Position numbers and translations under genes: made by a program. From positions 1 through 59,350 of the forward strand of contig CALKTH010000040.1 of the NCBI GenBank assembly GCA_937997485.1: 59,350 nt of DNA, read 5' to 3'. Within the stretch, counting starts at the first letter, position 1. Each line of letters opens with the position of its first letter. Shown piece after piece: positions 16,718 through 25,395 of this stretch. The notes under the pieces were generated by a model. The model saw only the letters and a program-made list of their open reading frames with translations. It was not told the DNA's origin and made no database searches. Origin of the DNA: an uncultured Acidimicrobiales bacterium. Its GTDB lineage: Bacteria; Actinomycetota; Acidimicrobiia; Acidimicrobiales; SZUA-35.

Positions 16718-18105
16718 CCACTTCCACCCCGGAGCAGCAGAACGAGGCCGACGGCAAGGGCGAATCGCTGCCGCCGTTGGGCTCGAACTACTTCAAGCTG
16801 TTCTCGGCCAGCACCATCTCGAACCTCGGCGATGGCATTGGCACGATCGCCTATCCGTGGCTCGCCTCAGCGGTGACCCGAAGCCCCGTGCTCATCGCAC
16901 TCGTTGCGGTGATGCAACGGCTGCCGTGGCTCCTATTCAGTCTCCCCGCGGGCGTCATCACCGACCGGAACGATCGGCGCACGCTCATGGTGATCAGCAG
17001 CTGGCTTCGCGCTGCGCTGACACTTGCTGTGGCCGTCGTGGTGCTCCTACGGCAGGGCGATCTGCTGGGACCGGACGAGATCTCCGCCGCCGGAGCGGTC
17101 GTTGAGAGTGATCTTGTCCTCTACCTCACGGTGTTGGCTGCCACGGTCTTGCTGGGCACGGCCGAGGTTCTCTACGACAACTCGGCGCAAACGTTCATGC
17201 CGGCCATCGTCGCACCACCGAACCTGGAGCGAGCCAACGGCCGGCTTTGGAGCACCGAACAGATCGCCAACACCTTTGTTGGCCCACCACTTGGTGCGTT
17301 CCTTCTGCTGGTTGCCTTCTCGTTCCCGTTCGTCGTTGACGCCATCAGCTTTGCGGTGGCTGCGGTGCTCATCACGCTCATCCCCAAGGGCGCTGCGCCG
17401 GCGCGCGAGAAGCCTGTCGTCGATACCTCCGAAACAGCCGAGCCCACGACGTGGCGCACCGAGCTCGTTGAAGGCGTGCGCTGGTTGTGGGGGCACGATC
17501 TGCTCCGTCCAATGGCCATCATCCTGGGGCTGCTCAACGGCCTTGGAACGATGTCGGGCGCGATTCTCGTGCTCTTCGCACAGGAGGTTCTGCTCACGAG
17601 CCCAACTGAGTTCGCGATTCTTGGAACGGGTGGTGCCATCGGCGGCATCGTCGGTGGCTGGACGGCGTCGTGGGTGTCCCGGAAGATCGGCTCTGGCCCC
17701 TCGCTCGGCATCACGCTCGTGGGAGGCGCGGTCATTCACCTCGTGATTGGCCTCGCCTCCGAGTGGATCCTGGTGTGGGTGATGTTCTCGATGTTCATGT
17801 TCACGGCGGTGCTCTGGAACGTGATCACCGTGAGCCTTCGACAGACCATCATCCCGGACCACCTCTTGGGTCGGGTCAACAGCGTCTATCGGTTCTTTGC
17901 CTGGGGAATGATGCCGATCGGCGCGCTGCTGGGTGGTCTCATCGTCGTGGCCACCGAACAGTTCGCCGATCGCGACCTCGCTCTTCGCATGCCGTGGTTG
18001 GTCGCCGCAGCGGGCCATCTCGTGCTCTACCTGTTTGCGGCGCCCCGCCTCACCACAGCAAAGATGGACGCTGCCCGAGCGGCGGCTGTGAGCGACGAGA
18101 GCTGA
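16714..18105 (+). CDS. MFS transporter (multidrug-type exporter)
   Basis: The 463-residue membrane protein has about 12 predicted spans and MFS signatures: SNLGDGIGTIAYPWLAS in helix 1, the loop DRNDRRTLMV between helices 2 and 3, and LRQTIIPDHLLGRVNSVYRF in the second half. It is of the same subtype as the MFS at 57305-58525. It is co-transcribed with the winged-helix regulator upstream, which suggests inducible efflux. The substrate cannot be told from sequence. Confidence 0.87.
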   Translation: MTTSTPEQQNEADGKGESLPPLGSNYFKLFSASTISNLGDGIGTIAYPWLASAVTRSPVLIALVAVMQRLPWLLFSLPAGVITDRNDRRTLMVISSWLRAALTLAVAVVVLLRQGDLLGPDEISAAGAVVESDLVLYLTVLAATVLLGTAEVLYDNSAQTFMPAIVAPPNLERANGRLWSTEQIANTFVGPPLGAFLLLVAFSFPFVVDAISFAVAAVLITLIPKGAAPAREKPVVDTSETAEPTTWRTELVEGVRWLWGHDLLRPMAIILGLLNGLGTMSGAILVLFAQEVLLTSPTEFAILGTGGAIGGIVGGWTASWVSRKIGSGPSLGITLVGGAVIHLVIGLASEWILVWVMFSMFMFTAVLWNVITVSLRQTIIPDHLLGRVNSVYRFFAWGMMPIGALLGGLIVVATEQFADRDLALRMPWLVAAAGHLVLYLFAAPRLTTAKMDAARAAAVSDES

Positions 18106-18226
18106 CGCTCAGGGGTTCGGAGTGGCGCCGTTGAGAATCCCGTGAAGGCGGCCCGCAGCCAACGGTGAGACGAGATAGCTCTCGCCGTCCTTCTCCAAGA
18201 TCCGCTCGCTGGTACCGGCGCGCTCC

Positions 18227-19057
18227 TCAGCCGCCGAGGGCGATGAGGGCGGTGCCGCCGATGGCACCGCCGATGCCGAGGGCCTGCCACCAGCGAATGC
18301 GATCACCGTCGAAGATGTTGGCCAGGACCACGACCACGGCGGGATAGGTGGATGCGACGACCGACACGGTGCCGAGGTCACCCTTCTGGCTGCCGAGAAT
18401 CCAGGCCACCATGCCGAGGGCACCGCTGAGCCCACCGATCACACCGAACTTGCGAACGCCGGGTGGAAGCAAAGGAGGGATGTCACGAATGCGAGCCAGT
18501 ACCAGCATGGCGAAGAAGCCCGTCAGCCGCTGACTCGCTGCGGGCCACGCGCCGCTCGCTTCGGACGTGTCGGCCGACAAGACGATCGAGACGCCGAACA
18601 GGAAACCACCGAGAATCGCAAGAAGGAAGCCGACTCGGAGGCTGTCTCCGAGATCGGGATCGAAGGTGGTGAGACCGAGAGACACCACGGCAACTGCGCA
18701 ACCGAGGAGAGCGAGCGAGGAGAGCGATGCGCCGCCAACCAGATCCCAGCCCAACGGCACCACGGCAGCCAGAACGGCAGCGACGGGAGCTGCGACGGCG
18801 GCCGATGAGGTGGCCATCGCGTGGTAGACGATGGCCAAACCCAGCGAGATCGCGAGACCAGAGGCGGCGCCGGAGAGCAGGTCTCGCCCGATGAAGGCGT
18901 TGCCGAGCAGCAGGGCAACTGGCGTGGCCACGATCGCACCGATGAGCATCTGCATTGTGACGTGACTGATCGAATCTGCCCGGCGCGCGCTGGCTCGACC
19001 CGACGTGTCCGATACGCCGATGAGGAGGCTGGCAGCGATGCCAAAGAGGATGGGCAC
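18227..19057 (-). CDS. DMT superfamily permease (EamA family)
   Basis: The 276-residue protein has ten hydrophobic segments in the EamA two-repeat arrangement, ending with the typical RIRWWQALGIGGAIGGTALIAL. It probably exports or imports a small metabolite. The start is GTG 19057, 6 nt after TAGCGT (minus strand, 19069-19064), suggesting leaderless translation. A second, similar permease is encoded at 29382-30221. The 18114-18226 stretch after its stop still looks coding in another frame. Confidence 0.82.
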   Translation of the reverse strand: MPILFGIAASLLIGVSDTSGRASARRADSISHVTMQMLIGAIVATPVALLLGNAFIGRDLLSGAASGLAISLGLAIVYHAMATSSAAVAAPVAAVLAAVVPLGWDLVGGASLSSLALLGCAVAVVSLGLTTFDPDLGDSLRVGFLLAILGGFLFGVSIVLSADTSEASGAWPAASQRLTGFFAMLVLARIRDIPPLLPPGVRKFGVIGGLSGALGMVAWILGSQKGDLGTVSVVASTYPAVVVVLANIFDGDRIRWWQALGIGGAIGGTALIALGG

Positions 19058-19187
19058 CGGCTCACGCTAAAGCGATTGAGCTCGGTTGAACCGGACTTCT
19101 TCTTGAGGCGCGGCCAGAACCTGCCGAAGCACAAGTGTGTCTCCGAGTTCTGCCGCCGGCTCCACTGAACCTCCAAGCTTCCGCCGT

Positions 19188-20651
19188 ATGCGGCGTTCCG
19201 ACCTCGCCGCGGGTGCCGACCCGACGGGGGCCGCGAGTCCCCCCATGGCGCAGCGCCGCCGGACCGATCAACGTCCGCCCGTGCCGACGCCTCCGGTCAG
19301 CGTCTTTGATCATGAGCCGCAGCCGGCCCCGATGCCCTCGCCGCTCGAGCGGCCCGAGCCGCAATCAGCGATTCCGACCATCGATCTTCCTCGCCCTCCC
19401 CATTCGCTGAGTGAGCTGGGCATCCCTGAAGGCCTCGTCGAAGACCTGGTCATGCGACGTGTCCTCAGCGTCAAACGCTCCACCACCGGCGAAGTCGCTC
19501 GAGCGCTTGCCCTCAGTGCTTCCGTCGTCCAGCAGGTCACCGACGAGCTTCGCGACAAGAACTACATCGAGTACCTCGGCATCGAGGGCCGCGAGTATCG
19601 GTTCGCCCTGACCGATGCCGGCCAGGTAGCGACGATCGATCGCATGAAGATCTCGCTGTACGCGAGCCATGCGCCCGTCTCCGTTGGTGAATATCACCGG
19701 GTCGTTGAAGCCCAGCGAGCTCGGCTCGATCTCGATCACCTTGCGGTGCAAGAGGTCTTCTCGGATCTCGTGATGCCGGAGCGCTTGATCGACAAGATCG
19801 GCTTCGCCCTGCTCAACGACGGCGCCATGTTCCTTTATGGCCCGCCGGGCACCGGCAAGACGAGCATCGCCGAGCGAATGAACCGCGTGTTCGACAGCTA
19901 CGTCCTGGTGCCGCACTGCATCGAGGCCGACGGGCAGATCGTGATGGTCTTCGATCCGGTCGTGCACAAAGCCGTGCCGAACCAGCCGGAGATGCTCGAT
20001 CCTCGCTGGGTGCTGTGCGAGCGTCCGCTCGTGATCGTGGGTGGTGAGCTCGGCATGAGCATGCTCGATCTCACCCATGAGAGCGTCGCCGGTGTGTACA
20101 GCCCACCCATGCAGCTGCTTGCGAACAACGGCATCCTCGTGATCGACGACTTCGGCCGTCAGACGATCACGCCGGAAGAAATCCTGAACCGTTGGATCGT
20201 CCCGCTCTCTCGTGACATCGACTATCTGAAGCTGAACAACGGTGCCAAGTTCACTGTGCCCTTCGCCGTGAAGCTCGTAATCTCGAGCAACTTCGATCCG
20301 CACCGTCTCGGCGACGACGCCTTTCTCCGCCGCCTCCGCAACAAAGTCTTCGTGGGACCCTGCTCGCCTGAGTCCTTCGACAACATTCTGCTCACCGCCG
20401 CTCGGGACATGGACGTGCAAGTCACGACGGATGCGCCGCAGTACCTGCGAGACGTGGCCATGAAGTGGGTTGGCGAGCTTCGTCCGTACATCGCGGTTGA
20501 CTTCTGCGACATGCTTCGCGGCATGGCGCACTACCGACGATCAAGCGCAGTCATGGATCGCACTGCAATCGACGAGGTTGCCGACATCTACTTCGTGGAC
20601 GCCGAAGCGGCCGAGGCCTCCTGGGTCTCGAAGTCCTCGCTGAAGGACTGA
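19188..20651 (+). CDS. AAA-type ATPase with N-terminal winged-helix domain
   Basis: The 487-residue protein has a Pro-rich N-terminus (1-75). A winged-helix-like domain (about 80-150, SVKRSTTGEVARALALSASV and REYRFALTDAGQ) follows, then an AAA ATPase with Walker A GPPGTGKTS, Walker B ILVIDDFG, sensor SSNFDPHRL and an arginine-rich stretch RRLRNKVFVG. Related ATPases occur in pilus and secretion contexts, but no such genes are nearby, so the role is open. ATG 19188 was preferred over GTG 19137. It is transcribed toward the rpsF operon but separated from it by 310 bases. Confidence 0.78.
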   Translation: MRRSDLAAGADPTGAASPPMAQRRRTDQRPPVPTPPVSVFDHEPQPAPMPSPLERPEPQSAIPTIDLPRPPHSLSELGIPEGLVEDLVMRRVLSVKRSTTGEVARALALSASVVQQVTDELRDKNYIEYLGIEGREYRFALTDAGQVATIDRMKISLYASHAPVSVGEYHRVVEAQRARLDLDHLAVQEVFSDLVMPERLIDKIGFALLNDGAMFLYGPPGTGKTSIAERMNRVFDSYVLVPHCIEADGQIVMVFDPVVHKAVPNQPEMLDPRWVLCERPLVIVGGELGMSMLDLTHESVAGVYSPPMQLLANNGILVIDDFGRQTITPEEILNRWIVPLSRDIDYLKLNNGAKFTVPFAVKLVISSNFDPHRLGDDAFLRRLRNKVFVGPCSPESFDNILLTAARDMDVQVTTDAPQYLRDVAMKWVGELRPYIAVDFCDMLRGMAHYRRSSAVMDRTAIDEVADIYFVDAEAAEASWVSKSSLKD

Positions 20652-20961
20652 CGACTTCCCGACGCACACAGAACGGGCGCCCGTCAGCCGGTTTTGGGTC
20701 GTAGAAGACGGCCGGTCGTAGAAGCACCCACGCTCGCGCCCGCAGCCGTCGTAAGGGTTGCCCAGGGGTGGCTGTCACACCCCCTGCGTAAGGTCATTCC
20801 CACGGCCGCTCGAACCCCGCGGGGAACGAATCACGGCCGCCGCTAGCATCTCGGGGTCATACTCGACGCCTGTCTTCACCGATTGGCATCGGGAACAGAC
20901 CCTGCCCCTGACCGTCGGGGGCCCCGGTATGCCGGGTCCATAGGGAGGAACCCCGCACAAC
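20652..20961 (+). promoter_or_regulatory. rpsF operon promoter and leader (310-base non-coding stretch)
   Basis: No gene is seen here. A 12-bp palindrome ACGGGCGCCCGT (20673-20684) follows the ATPase. A TAGCAT -10 candidate (20844-20849) would give a leader of about 105 nt. Just before the rpsF start lies CCGTCGGG followed by a hairpin (20920-20939, GGCCCCGG-TATG-CCGGGTCC with one mismatch), then the Shine-Dalgarno GGGAGGAA. The hairpin position suggests an S6:S18-type autoregulatory leader; this is inference. Confidence 0.45.
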
Positions 20962-21285
20962 ATGCGTGCGTATGAATTGATGATCATTTTCACGGCTGAC
21001 ACTGAAGAGTCAGACGTGCAACAGCAAGTGAACCGACTCGAGGAGCTCGCGAAGAGCGTCGGCGGTTCGCTGGAGAAGGTCGACAAGTGGGGCGTTCGTC
21101 GCTTCGCTTTCGAGATCCAGAAGAAGAACGAAGGCTTCTACGTCGTTCTCGAGTTCCTGGCAGAGAACGCCCTGGACGAGATCGACCGCACCTTGCGTCT
21201 CGCGGACAACGTCATCCGCCACAAGTTCATCCGGTTGCCCATCAAGGAAGCTCACCTTCGTGGGCTTGCTGCGGCAACTGTGTAA
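20962..21285 (+). CDS. rpsF: 30S ribosomal protein bS6
   Basis: The 107-residue protein matches bS6 over its full length: MRAYELMIIFTADTEESDV, then WGVRRFAFEIQKKNEGFYVV and NVIRHKFIRL. It binds 16S rRNA next to bS18, encoded two genes downstream. A strong Shine-Dalgarno (GGGAGGAA) precedes the ATG. It is the first gene of the rpsF-ssb-rpsR-rplI operon. Confidence 0.97.
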   Translation: MRAYELMIIFTADTEESDVQQQVNRLEELAKSVGGSLEKVDKWGVRRFAFEIQKKNEGFYVVLEFLAENALDEIDRTLRLADNVIRHKFIRLPIKEAHLRGLAAATV

Positions 21286-21302
21286 GACACAGGGGAAACA
21301 CC

Positions 21303-21815
21303 ATGGCAATCGACAACACCGTCACGATCTCCGGCAATGCCGGTCGAGAGCCGGAGCTTCGCTTCACGCCCTCAGGCCAGGCCGTTGCCAACTTCGGCGT
21401 CGCGGTCAGTCGGCGCTGGCAGAACCGTCAAACCAATGAGTGGGAAGAAGCCACCTCCTGGATTGACGTCACCTGCTGGAACACTCTTGCGGAGAATGTG
21501 GCCGAGTCCGTCGGCCGCGGCACCCGCGTGACTGTCACCGGACGTCTTGACCAGCGCAGCTGGGAAGCCGAGAACGGCGACAAGCGATCCAAGGTGGAGA
21601 TCGTCGCCGACGACGTCTCCATCAGCCTGAAGTGGGCAACCGCTCAGGTGCAACGCAACGAACCACGCAATCCCGGCGGCCAGCAAGGCGGCCAGGGCGG
21701 CGGTTTCGAAGGCGGCAATCAAGGCGGACAACAGGGCGGCCGGTCCTTCGGCTCGTCCGGAGGCGGGCAGCAACAGCAACCGCCCGCTTACCAACCTGAC
21801 GAGGAGCCCTTCTAA
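21303..21815 (+). CDS. ssb: Single-stranded DNA-binding protein
   Basis: The 170-residue protein has the OB fold at 1-110 ([60 protein letters not shown]). A disordered Gly/Gln-rich linker and the conserved acidic tip DEEPF, which recruits replication and repair partners, complete it. It follows rpsF by 17 bases and overlaps rpsR by one base (TAATG). Confidence 0.97.
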   Translation: MAIDNTVTISGNAGREPELRFTPSGQAVANFGVAVSRRWQNRQTNEWEEATSWIDVTCWNTLAENVAESVGRGTRVTVTGRLDQRSWEAENGDKRSKVEIVADDVSISLKWATAQVQRNEPRNPGGQQGGQGGGFEGGNQGGQQGGRSFGSSGGGQQQQPPAYQPDEEPF

Positions 21816-22264
21816 TGGCAAAGACACGAAGCACACGGCGCGGCAAGCCCAAGGATGCCAACCGCCGCTCAAAGAAGAAGATCAGTCCAATCTCGACCGA
21901 CAAGGTCGATTACGTGGACTACAAGGACGTGGAGCTGCTTCGCCGATTCATGTCCGATCGGGCCAAGATCCGCAGTCGTCGGGTCTCCGGGAACGACTCC
22001 CAGCAGCAGCGTGTGGTCGCACGTGCGATCAAGAACGCTCGCGAGATGGGTCTTCTCCCGTACGCCAGCAAGGTGACCACGCAGCGTCGTGGTCGCAACG
22101 ACCGCGGTGATCGCGGTGACCGTGGCGATCGCGGTCCTCGTCGTGACGACAAGGGCCCTCGCGATGAAGAGCAGCCCACCGGTGAAGCAGAAGAGACCCT
22201 CACTGAAGCCGTCGAAAACACCGAAGGTGTGACGGTCGAGGCAACCACAGGAGGCGAGGAGTAG
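21815..22264 (+). CDS. rpsR: 30S ribosomal protein bS18 with long C-terminal extension
   Basis: Residues 1-85 are ordinary bS18 ([38 protein letters not shown]). The remaining ~64 residues are unusual: a basic/acidic repeat [10 protein letters not shown], then an acidic Glu/Thr-rich tail ending GGEE. bS18 is normally about 75-90 residues. The tail has the same GC as the core and runs cleanly to TAG directly before rplI, so it is not an obvious frameshift. Confidence 0.95.
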   Translation: MAKTRSTRRGKPKDANRRSKKKISPISTDKVDYVDYKDVELLRRFMSDRAKIRSRRVSGNDSQQQRVVARAIKNAREMGLLPYASKVTTQRRGRNDRGDRGDRGDRGPRRDDKGPRDEEQPTGEAEETLTEAVENTEGVTVEATTGGEE

Positions 22265-22711
22265 ATGAAGGTCGTTCTTCTCAAGCAGGTCAACCAGCTC
22301 GGCAATCGCGGCGACATCGTCGACGTTGCTGATGGTCACGCCCGCAACTACCTGATCCCCCAGGGCATTGCCCAGAAGGCTTCGGCCGGGATCGAAGCCC
22401 AGGCCGCAGTCATGCGCAAGACCTGGAGCGCCAAGAATGCCAAGCAGCGTGAAGCTGCCGAAGCGCTCGCCACCCAGCTGGTGTCGAAGCCCATCACCAT
22501 CACGGCTCGCGCCAGTGGTGAAGGCAAGCTCTTCGGTTCCGTTTCTGCCGCAGACGTGGCTACTGCTGTTTCCGAGCAGACCGGTGTTGAACTCGACCGG
22601 AAGATGCTCGATTTGGGCGAGGGCATCAAGGCCCTTGGTACCCACACCGTCACTGCGCAGCCTCACGAGGACGTGCAGTTCCCGATCACCGTTGAGGTGG
22701 CATCCGCCTGA
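22265..22711 (+). CDS. rplI: 50S ribosomal protein bL9
   Basis: The 148-residue protein has the bL9 N-terminal domain MKVVLLKQVNQLGNRGDIVD and VADGHARNYLIPQGIAQKA. A connecting helix rich in Ala/Lys and the C-terminal domain GEGKLFGSVSAADVATAV follow. The length is normal. Its ATG comes immediately after the rpsR stop with no gap. Confidence 0.97.
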   Translation: MKVVLLKQVNQLGNRGDIVDVADGHARNYLIPQGIAQKASAGIEAQAAVMRKTWSAKNAKQREAAEALATQLVSKPITITARASGEGKLFGSVSAADVATAVSEQTGVELDRKMLDLGEGIKALGTHTVTAQPHEDVQFPITVEVASA

Positions 22712-22720
22712 TTCGCGGTT

Positions 22721-22791
22721 GGGTCACCCGAGGCCGCGCCGATCCCCTTCGTCACGAAACGAACGGATTGAGCGCCCGTCTCGGGTGACCC
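22721..22791 (+). terminator. Long inverted repeat after rplI
   Basis: GGGTCACCCGAG (22721-22732) and CTCGGGTGACCC (22780-22791) are perfect 12-bp arms enclosing 47 nt. They start 10 bases after the rplI stop, so they could end or attenuate the ribosomal operon. There is no U-tract. Confidence 0.5.
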
Positions 22792-23056
22792 CCACGAACA
22801 GCGAGGGGCGAGTTCACCGAGGGTGCTGCTTCAACGCGTCTGGGTGAGATTTCCCCACTTTCCACCGACTTCTCCACAGGGCGTAACCCCTCGGCTCGGA
22901 GCCTTCTGGAGCGACCGCTCGAGAATGACCCCACAGACCCGCTCCGTTGTCCCCACTCCTTCCACAAGCTCCACAGCCTCATCCACAGGATGACGCCCGC
23001 AATTCACAACGTTTGCCGTCTATCGCCCCACAAGCCTTCTGAAGGAGGATGTGAAC
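22792..23056 (+). promoter_or_regulatory. dnaB upstream region with DnaA-box-like cluster
   Basis: No gene is seen. Several same-strand sites resemble the DnaA box TTRTCCACA: TTCTCCACA (22870-22878), TTGTCCCCA (22947-22955), CCTTCCACA (22958-22966), AGCTCCACA (22967-22975) and TCATCCACA (22979-22987). A strong Shine-Dalgarno GAAGGAGG sits at 23041-23048. Confidence 0.5.
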
Positions 23057-24709
23057 ATGCCCGAGAACGTGCCGCCCGGCGACAACGGTTCGCTTCCCGC
23101 TGACGGGATCGAAGACGCCCCTCCGGTCTCGGAGCCTCCTCCGGTCGAGGAATCTGCTCCCATCGATGCTGAGGCGCCAGCCCCCGACCTCGAACCCACG
23201 GCGTTCACACCCGAACCCCCTCCGTACGAGGGTCCTCCAGCGGCATTCAGCGAACCGCAACAGGCTTTCGGCGGCCGCTCCCGCGAGGATCGCGGCCGAG
23301 ACGATCGCGGTCGAGATGAGGGCTCCCGGCGGTTCAGCGGTCCGTCGAGCTCGTCGCCCAGCGGGATCGACCGCGTACCCCCGCACAACTTGCAGGCTGA
23401 AGAGGCAGTGCTCGGTGCCATGCTCCTCAGCCGAGAGGCGATCGCCGATGCCATCGAGGTCGTCGAGGTCGATCACTTCTACCGCCCAGCGCACGGCCAC
23501 GTCTTCGAAGCGATCCTCAGCCTCTATGGCGCCGGTGAACCTGTCGACGCCGTGACAGTGTCGGAGGAGCTCGTTCGAGCCGGCATGCTCGACGCCGTTG
23601 GTGGTGCCGGTCGGCTGATCGACCTCCAGGCGACCACGCCGGCCATCGGCAACGCTGCGCACTACGCGAAGATCGTTGAAGAACGGGCGCTCCTCCGACG
23701 AATGATCTCGGTCAGCAACGAGATCGCTGAGATGGCCTACGGCGTACCCGACGACGTCGTGAAGGCGGTCGACGACGCCGAGGCCCGTATGTTCGACGTC
23801 GCCCAGCGCCGGGTGAAGAACTCCACCGCCGAAATCAAAGACCTGCTGTCCGCCAACCTCGACCGTCTGGAGATGCTCTACGAGCAGGGCGACACGATCA
23901 CCGGCACGCTCACGGGCTACAACGATCTCGATCAGCTCCTTGCCGGGCTTCAGCCCAACGCGCTGTACGTGATCGGCGCTCGTCCCGCCATGGGCAAGAC
24001 CGCGTTCTCGCTCGGCATGCTGGCCAACGCTGCCCTGAAGCAGGGTCGCCCGGTTGTGCTGTTCTGCTTGGAGATGAGCCAGCTCGAACTGTCGCAGAGA
24101 ATCCTGTCCTCCGACGCACGCGTGGATGCCTCCCGCATGAAGACCGGCAAGCTCGACGAGAACGACTGGAACCGGCTCAGTCACTCGGTTGGCCGTCTTG
24201 CCGAGGCGCCAATCTTCATCGATGACAATCCCCAGACCACAGTGATGGAGATCCGAGCCAAGGCCCGACGCCTCAAGAGCAAGACCGGCGACCTCGGCAT
24301 GATTGTGGTCGACTACATCCAGCTCATGACGGGCCGCTCCAATGCCGAGTCTCGCCAGGTTGAAGTGGCCGAGATCTCTCGAAACCTGAAGATCCTGGCC
24401 CGTGAACTCGAGTGCCCCGTCGTGGCCCTCGCCCAGCTCAACCGTGGACTGGAGCAGCGGCAAGACAAGCGGCCGATGCTGTCTGATCTCCGCGAGTCCG
24501 GCGCACTCGAGCAGGACGCCGACTGCGTGATGTTCCTGTACCGGGACGAGATCTACAACCCGGAGTCAGAGCAGAAGGGTGTCGCCGAGGTCATCATCGC
24601 CAAGAACCGAAGCGGGCCAACCGACACCATCAAGCTTGCCTTCCTCGGCCACTTCACGAGGTTCGAAAACATGAGCCGGCGCCCTGCCCCACAGGGCCAG
24701 GACTTCTAG
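23057..24709 (+). CDS. dnaB: Replicative DNA helicase DnaB
   Basis: The 550-residue hexameric fork helicase begins with a ~110-residue Pro/Glu/Arg-rich extension (1-112). The DnaB N-terminal domain (PHNLQAEEAVLGAMLLSREA) follows, then the RecA-like motor with Walker A GARPAMGKTAFS, Walker B MIVVDYIQLM, ALAQLNRGLEQR and LRESGALEQDADCVMFLYR. No intein interrupts it, although inteins are common in actinobacterial DnaB. ATG 23057 lies 8 nt after GAAGGAGG; GTG 23051 would be too close to it. Confidence 0.96.
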   Translation: MPENVPPGDNGSLPADGIEDAPPVSEPPPVEESAPIDAEAPAPDLEPTAFTPEPPPYEGPPAAFSEPQQAFGGRSREDRGRDDRGRDEGSRRFSGPSSSSPSGIDRVPPHNLQAEEAVLGAMLLSREAIADAIEVVEVDHFYRPAHGHVFEAILSLYGAGEPVDAVTVSEELVRAGMLDAVGGAGRLIDLQATTPAIGNAAHYAKIVEERALLRRMISVSNEIAEMAYGVPDDVVKAVDDAEARMFDVAQRRVKNSTAEIKDLLSANLDRLEMLYEQGDTITGTLTGYNDLDQLLAGLQPNALYVIGARPAMGKTAFSLGMLANAALKQGRPVVLFCLEMSQLELSQRILSSDARVDASRMKTGKLDENDWNRLSHSVGRLAEAPIFIDDNPQTTVMEIRAKARRLKSKTGDLGMIVVDYIQLMTGRSNAESRQVEVAEISRNLKILARELECPVVALAQLNRGLEQRQDKRPMLSDLRESGALEQDADCVMFLYRDEIYNPESEQKGVAEVIIAKNRSGPTDTIKLAFLGHFTRFENMSRRPAPQGQDF

Positions 24710-24717
24710 CGAAGCGT

Positions 24718-25083
24718 TCAGTCCGTCTGAACGAAGAGCGTGGGCGCTGGGCTATCGACACCCGTTCCCTGCAGCGTCGACCCGATGGTCTGCTCGCTCG
24801 TCGCCTGCACGATCACGCCGAGCATCGTCATGGCTGCTGCCGCGCACAGCAAGAAGTTGAAGACTCGACCCATACGGTTCGACGCATCGTGATCGATCAC
24901 GATGGGCGTGGCCGTCGGCGTCGCCTCTGCCACCAGCCGCGTCAAGCGTTGGCGACGAGCGCTTCGCTCCTCAGCAATGATCCGCCGTCGGGTGGACGGA
25001 GGCAGCTGCGTTTGTGTGGATCGTGCTTCTGTAGACCGTGACCGGGCGGCAACCCGGTTCTCCTGGTCGAGTGTGGCCGACAT
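24718..25083 (-). CDS. Hypothetical single-span membrane protein
   Basis: The 121-residue protein is Ser/Arg-rich and basic at the N-terminus. It has one hydrophobic span near the middle-to-end (VFNFLLCAAAAMTMLGVIVQ) and a short external tail. I recognise no family. The start ATG 25083 has the Shine-Dalgarno GGAGAGG 7-8 bases upstream; a longer reading to 25143 is less likely. It converges with dnaB. Confidence 0.55.
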   Translation of the reverse strand: MSATLDQENRVAARSRSTEARSTQTQLPPSTRRRIIAEERSARRQRLTRLVAEATPTATPIVIDHDASNRMGRVFNFLLCAAAAMTMLGVIVQATSEQTIGSTLQGTGVDSPAPTLFVQTD

Positions 25084-25185
25084 GCTCGGGACCTCTCCGA
25101 CGTTCGTCTCGCAAGAAGAACATCGGCCCGTCCCTGGGATCACTTGAGGGGCGGCCTTTCCCTTCGACTGATCGCACGTCGTTGG

Positions 25186-25395
25186 TCAAGCAAGAAGCGT
25201 GGCGATGGCCCACACGGCGGCCATGGTGCCAATCGCGATCTGCACGAGCGAGCGGCCGAGCGGAGCCTTCGCGAGGTCGCCTTCCTTGCGCGCCTGTTCG
25301 GGCGGCTTGACCAACGCAAGTGCGGTGCCCAACGCCAGCGCCGCGCCAAGCGCCAACGTGAGGAAAGGAAGAAGATCGTCACCGAGAGGATTCAT
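25186..25395 (-). CDS. Small two-span membrane protein
   Basis: The 69-residue product has two hydrophobic segments (LLPFLTLALGAALALGTAL and LVQIAIGTMAAVWAIATLL) separated by a charged loop with KPPEQARKEGDL. No known family is recognised. It is probably genuine because of its clean membrane-hairpin design and its position between two minus-strand genes; the start is ATG 25395. Confidence 0.5.
   Translation of the reverse strand: MNPLGDDLLPFLTLALGAALALGTALALVKPPEQARKEGDLAKAPLGRSLVQIAIGTMAAVWAIATLLA

Noticed and set aside
20673..20684. Shared motif CACAGAACGGGYGCC at 20669 and 46269 as a repeat family
   Set aside because: Only two short matches, and the surrounding hairpins differ; chance or similar terminator sequence is enough to explain it.
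1..24709. Idea that the oriC region was excised, because gene sets on both sides of oriC in Mycobacterium tuberculosis are joined here
   Set aside because: From memory of gene order, Streptomyces already has sigM-mviN-pcnA-ponA-rpsF-dnaB together on one side of dnaA, so this is probably the ancestral order and the mycobacterial one is the derived state.
23057..24709. Intein in DnaB
   Set aside because: The Walker A and B regions are continuous and the length is accounted for by the N-terminal extension alone.
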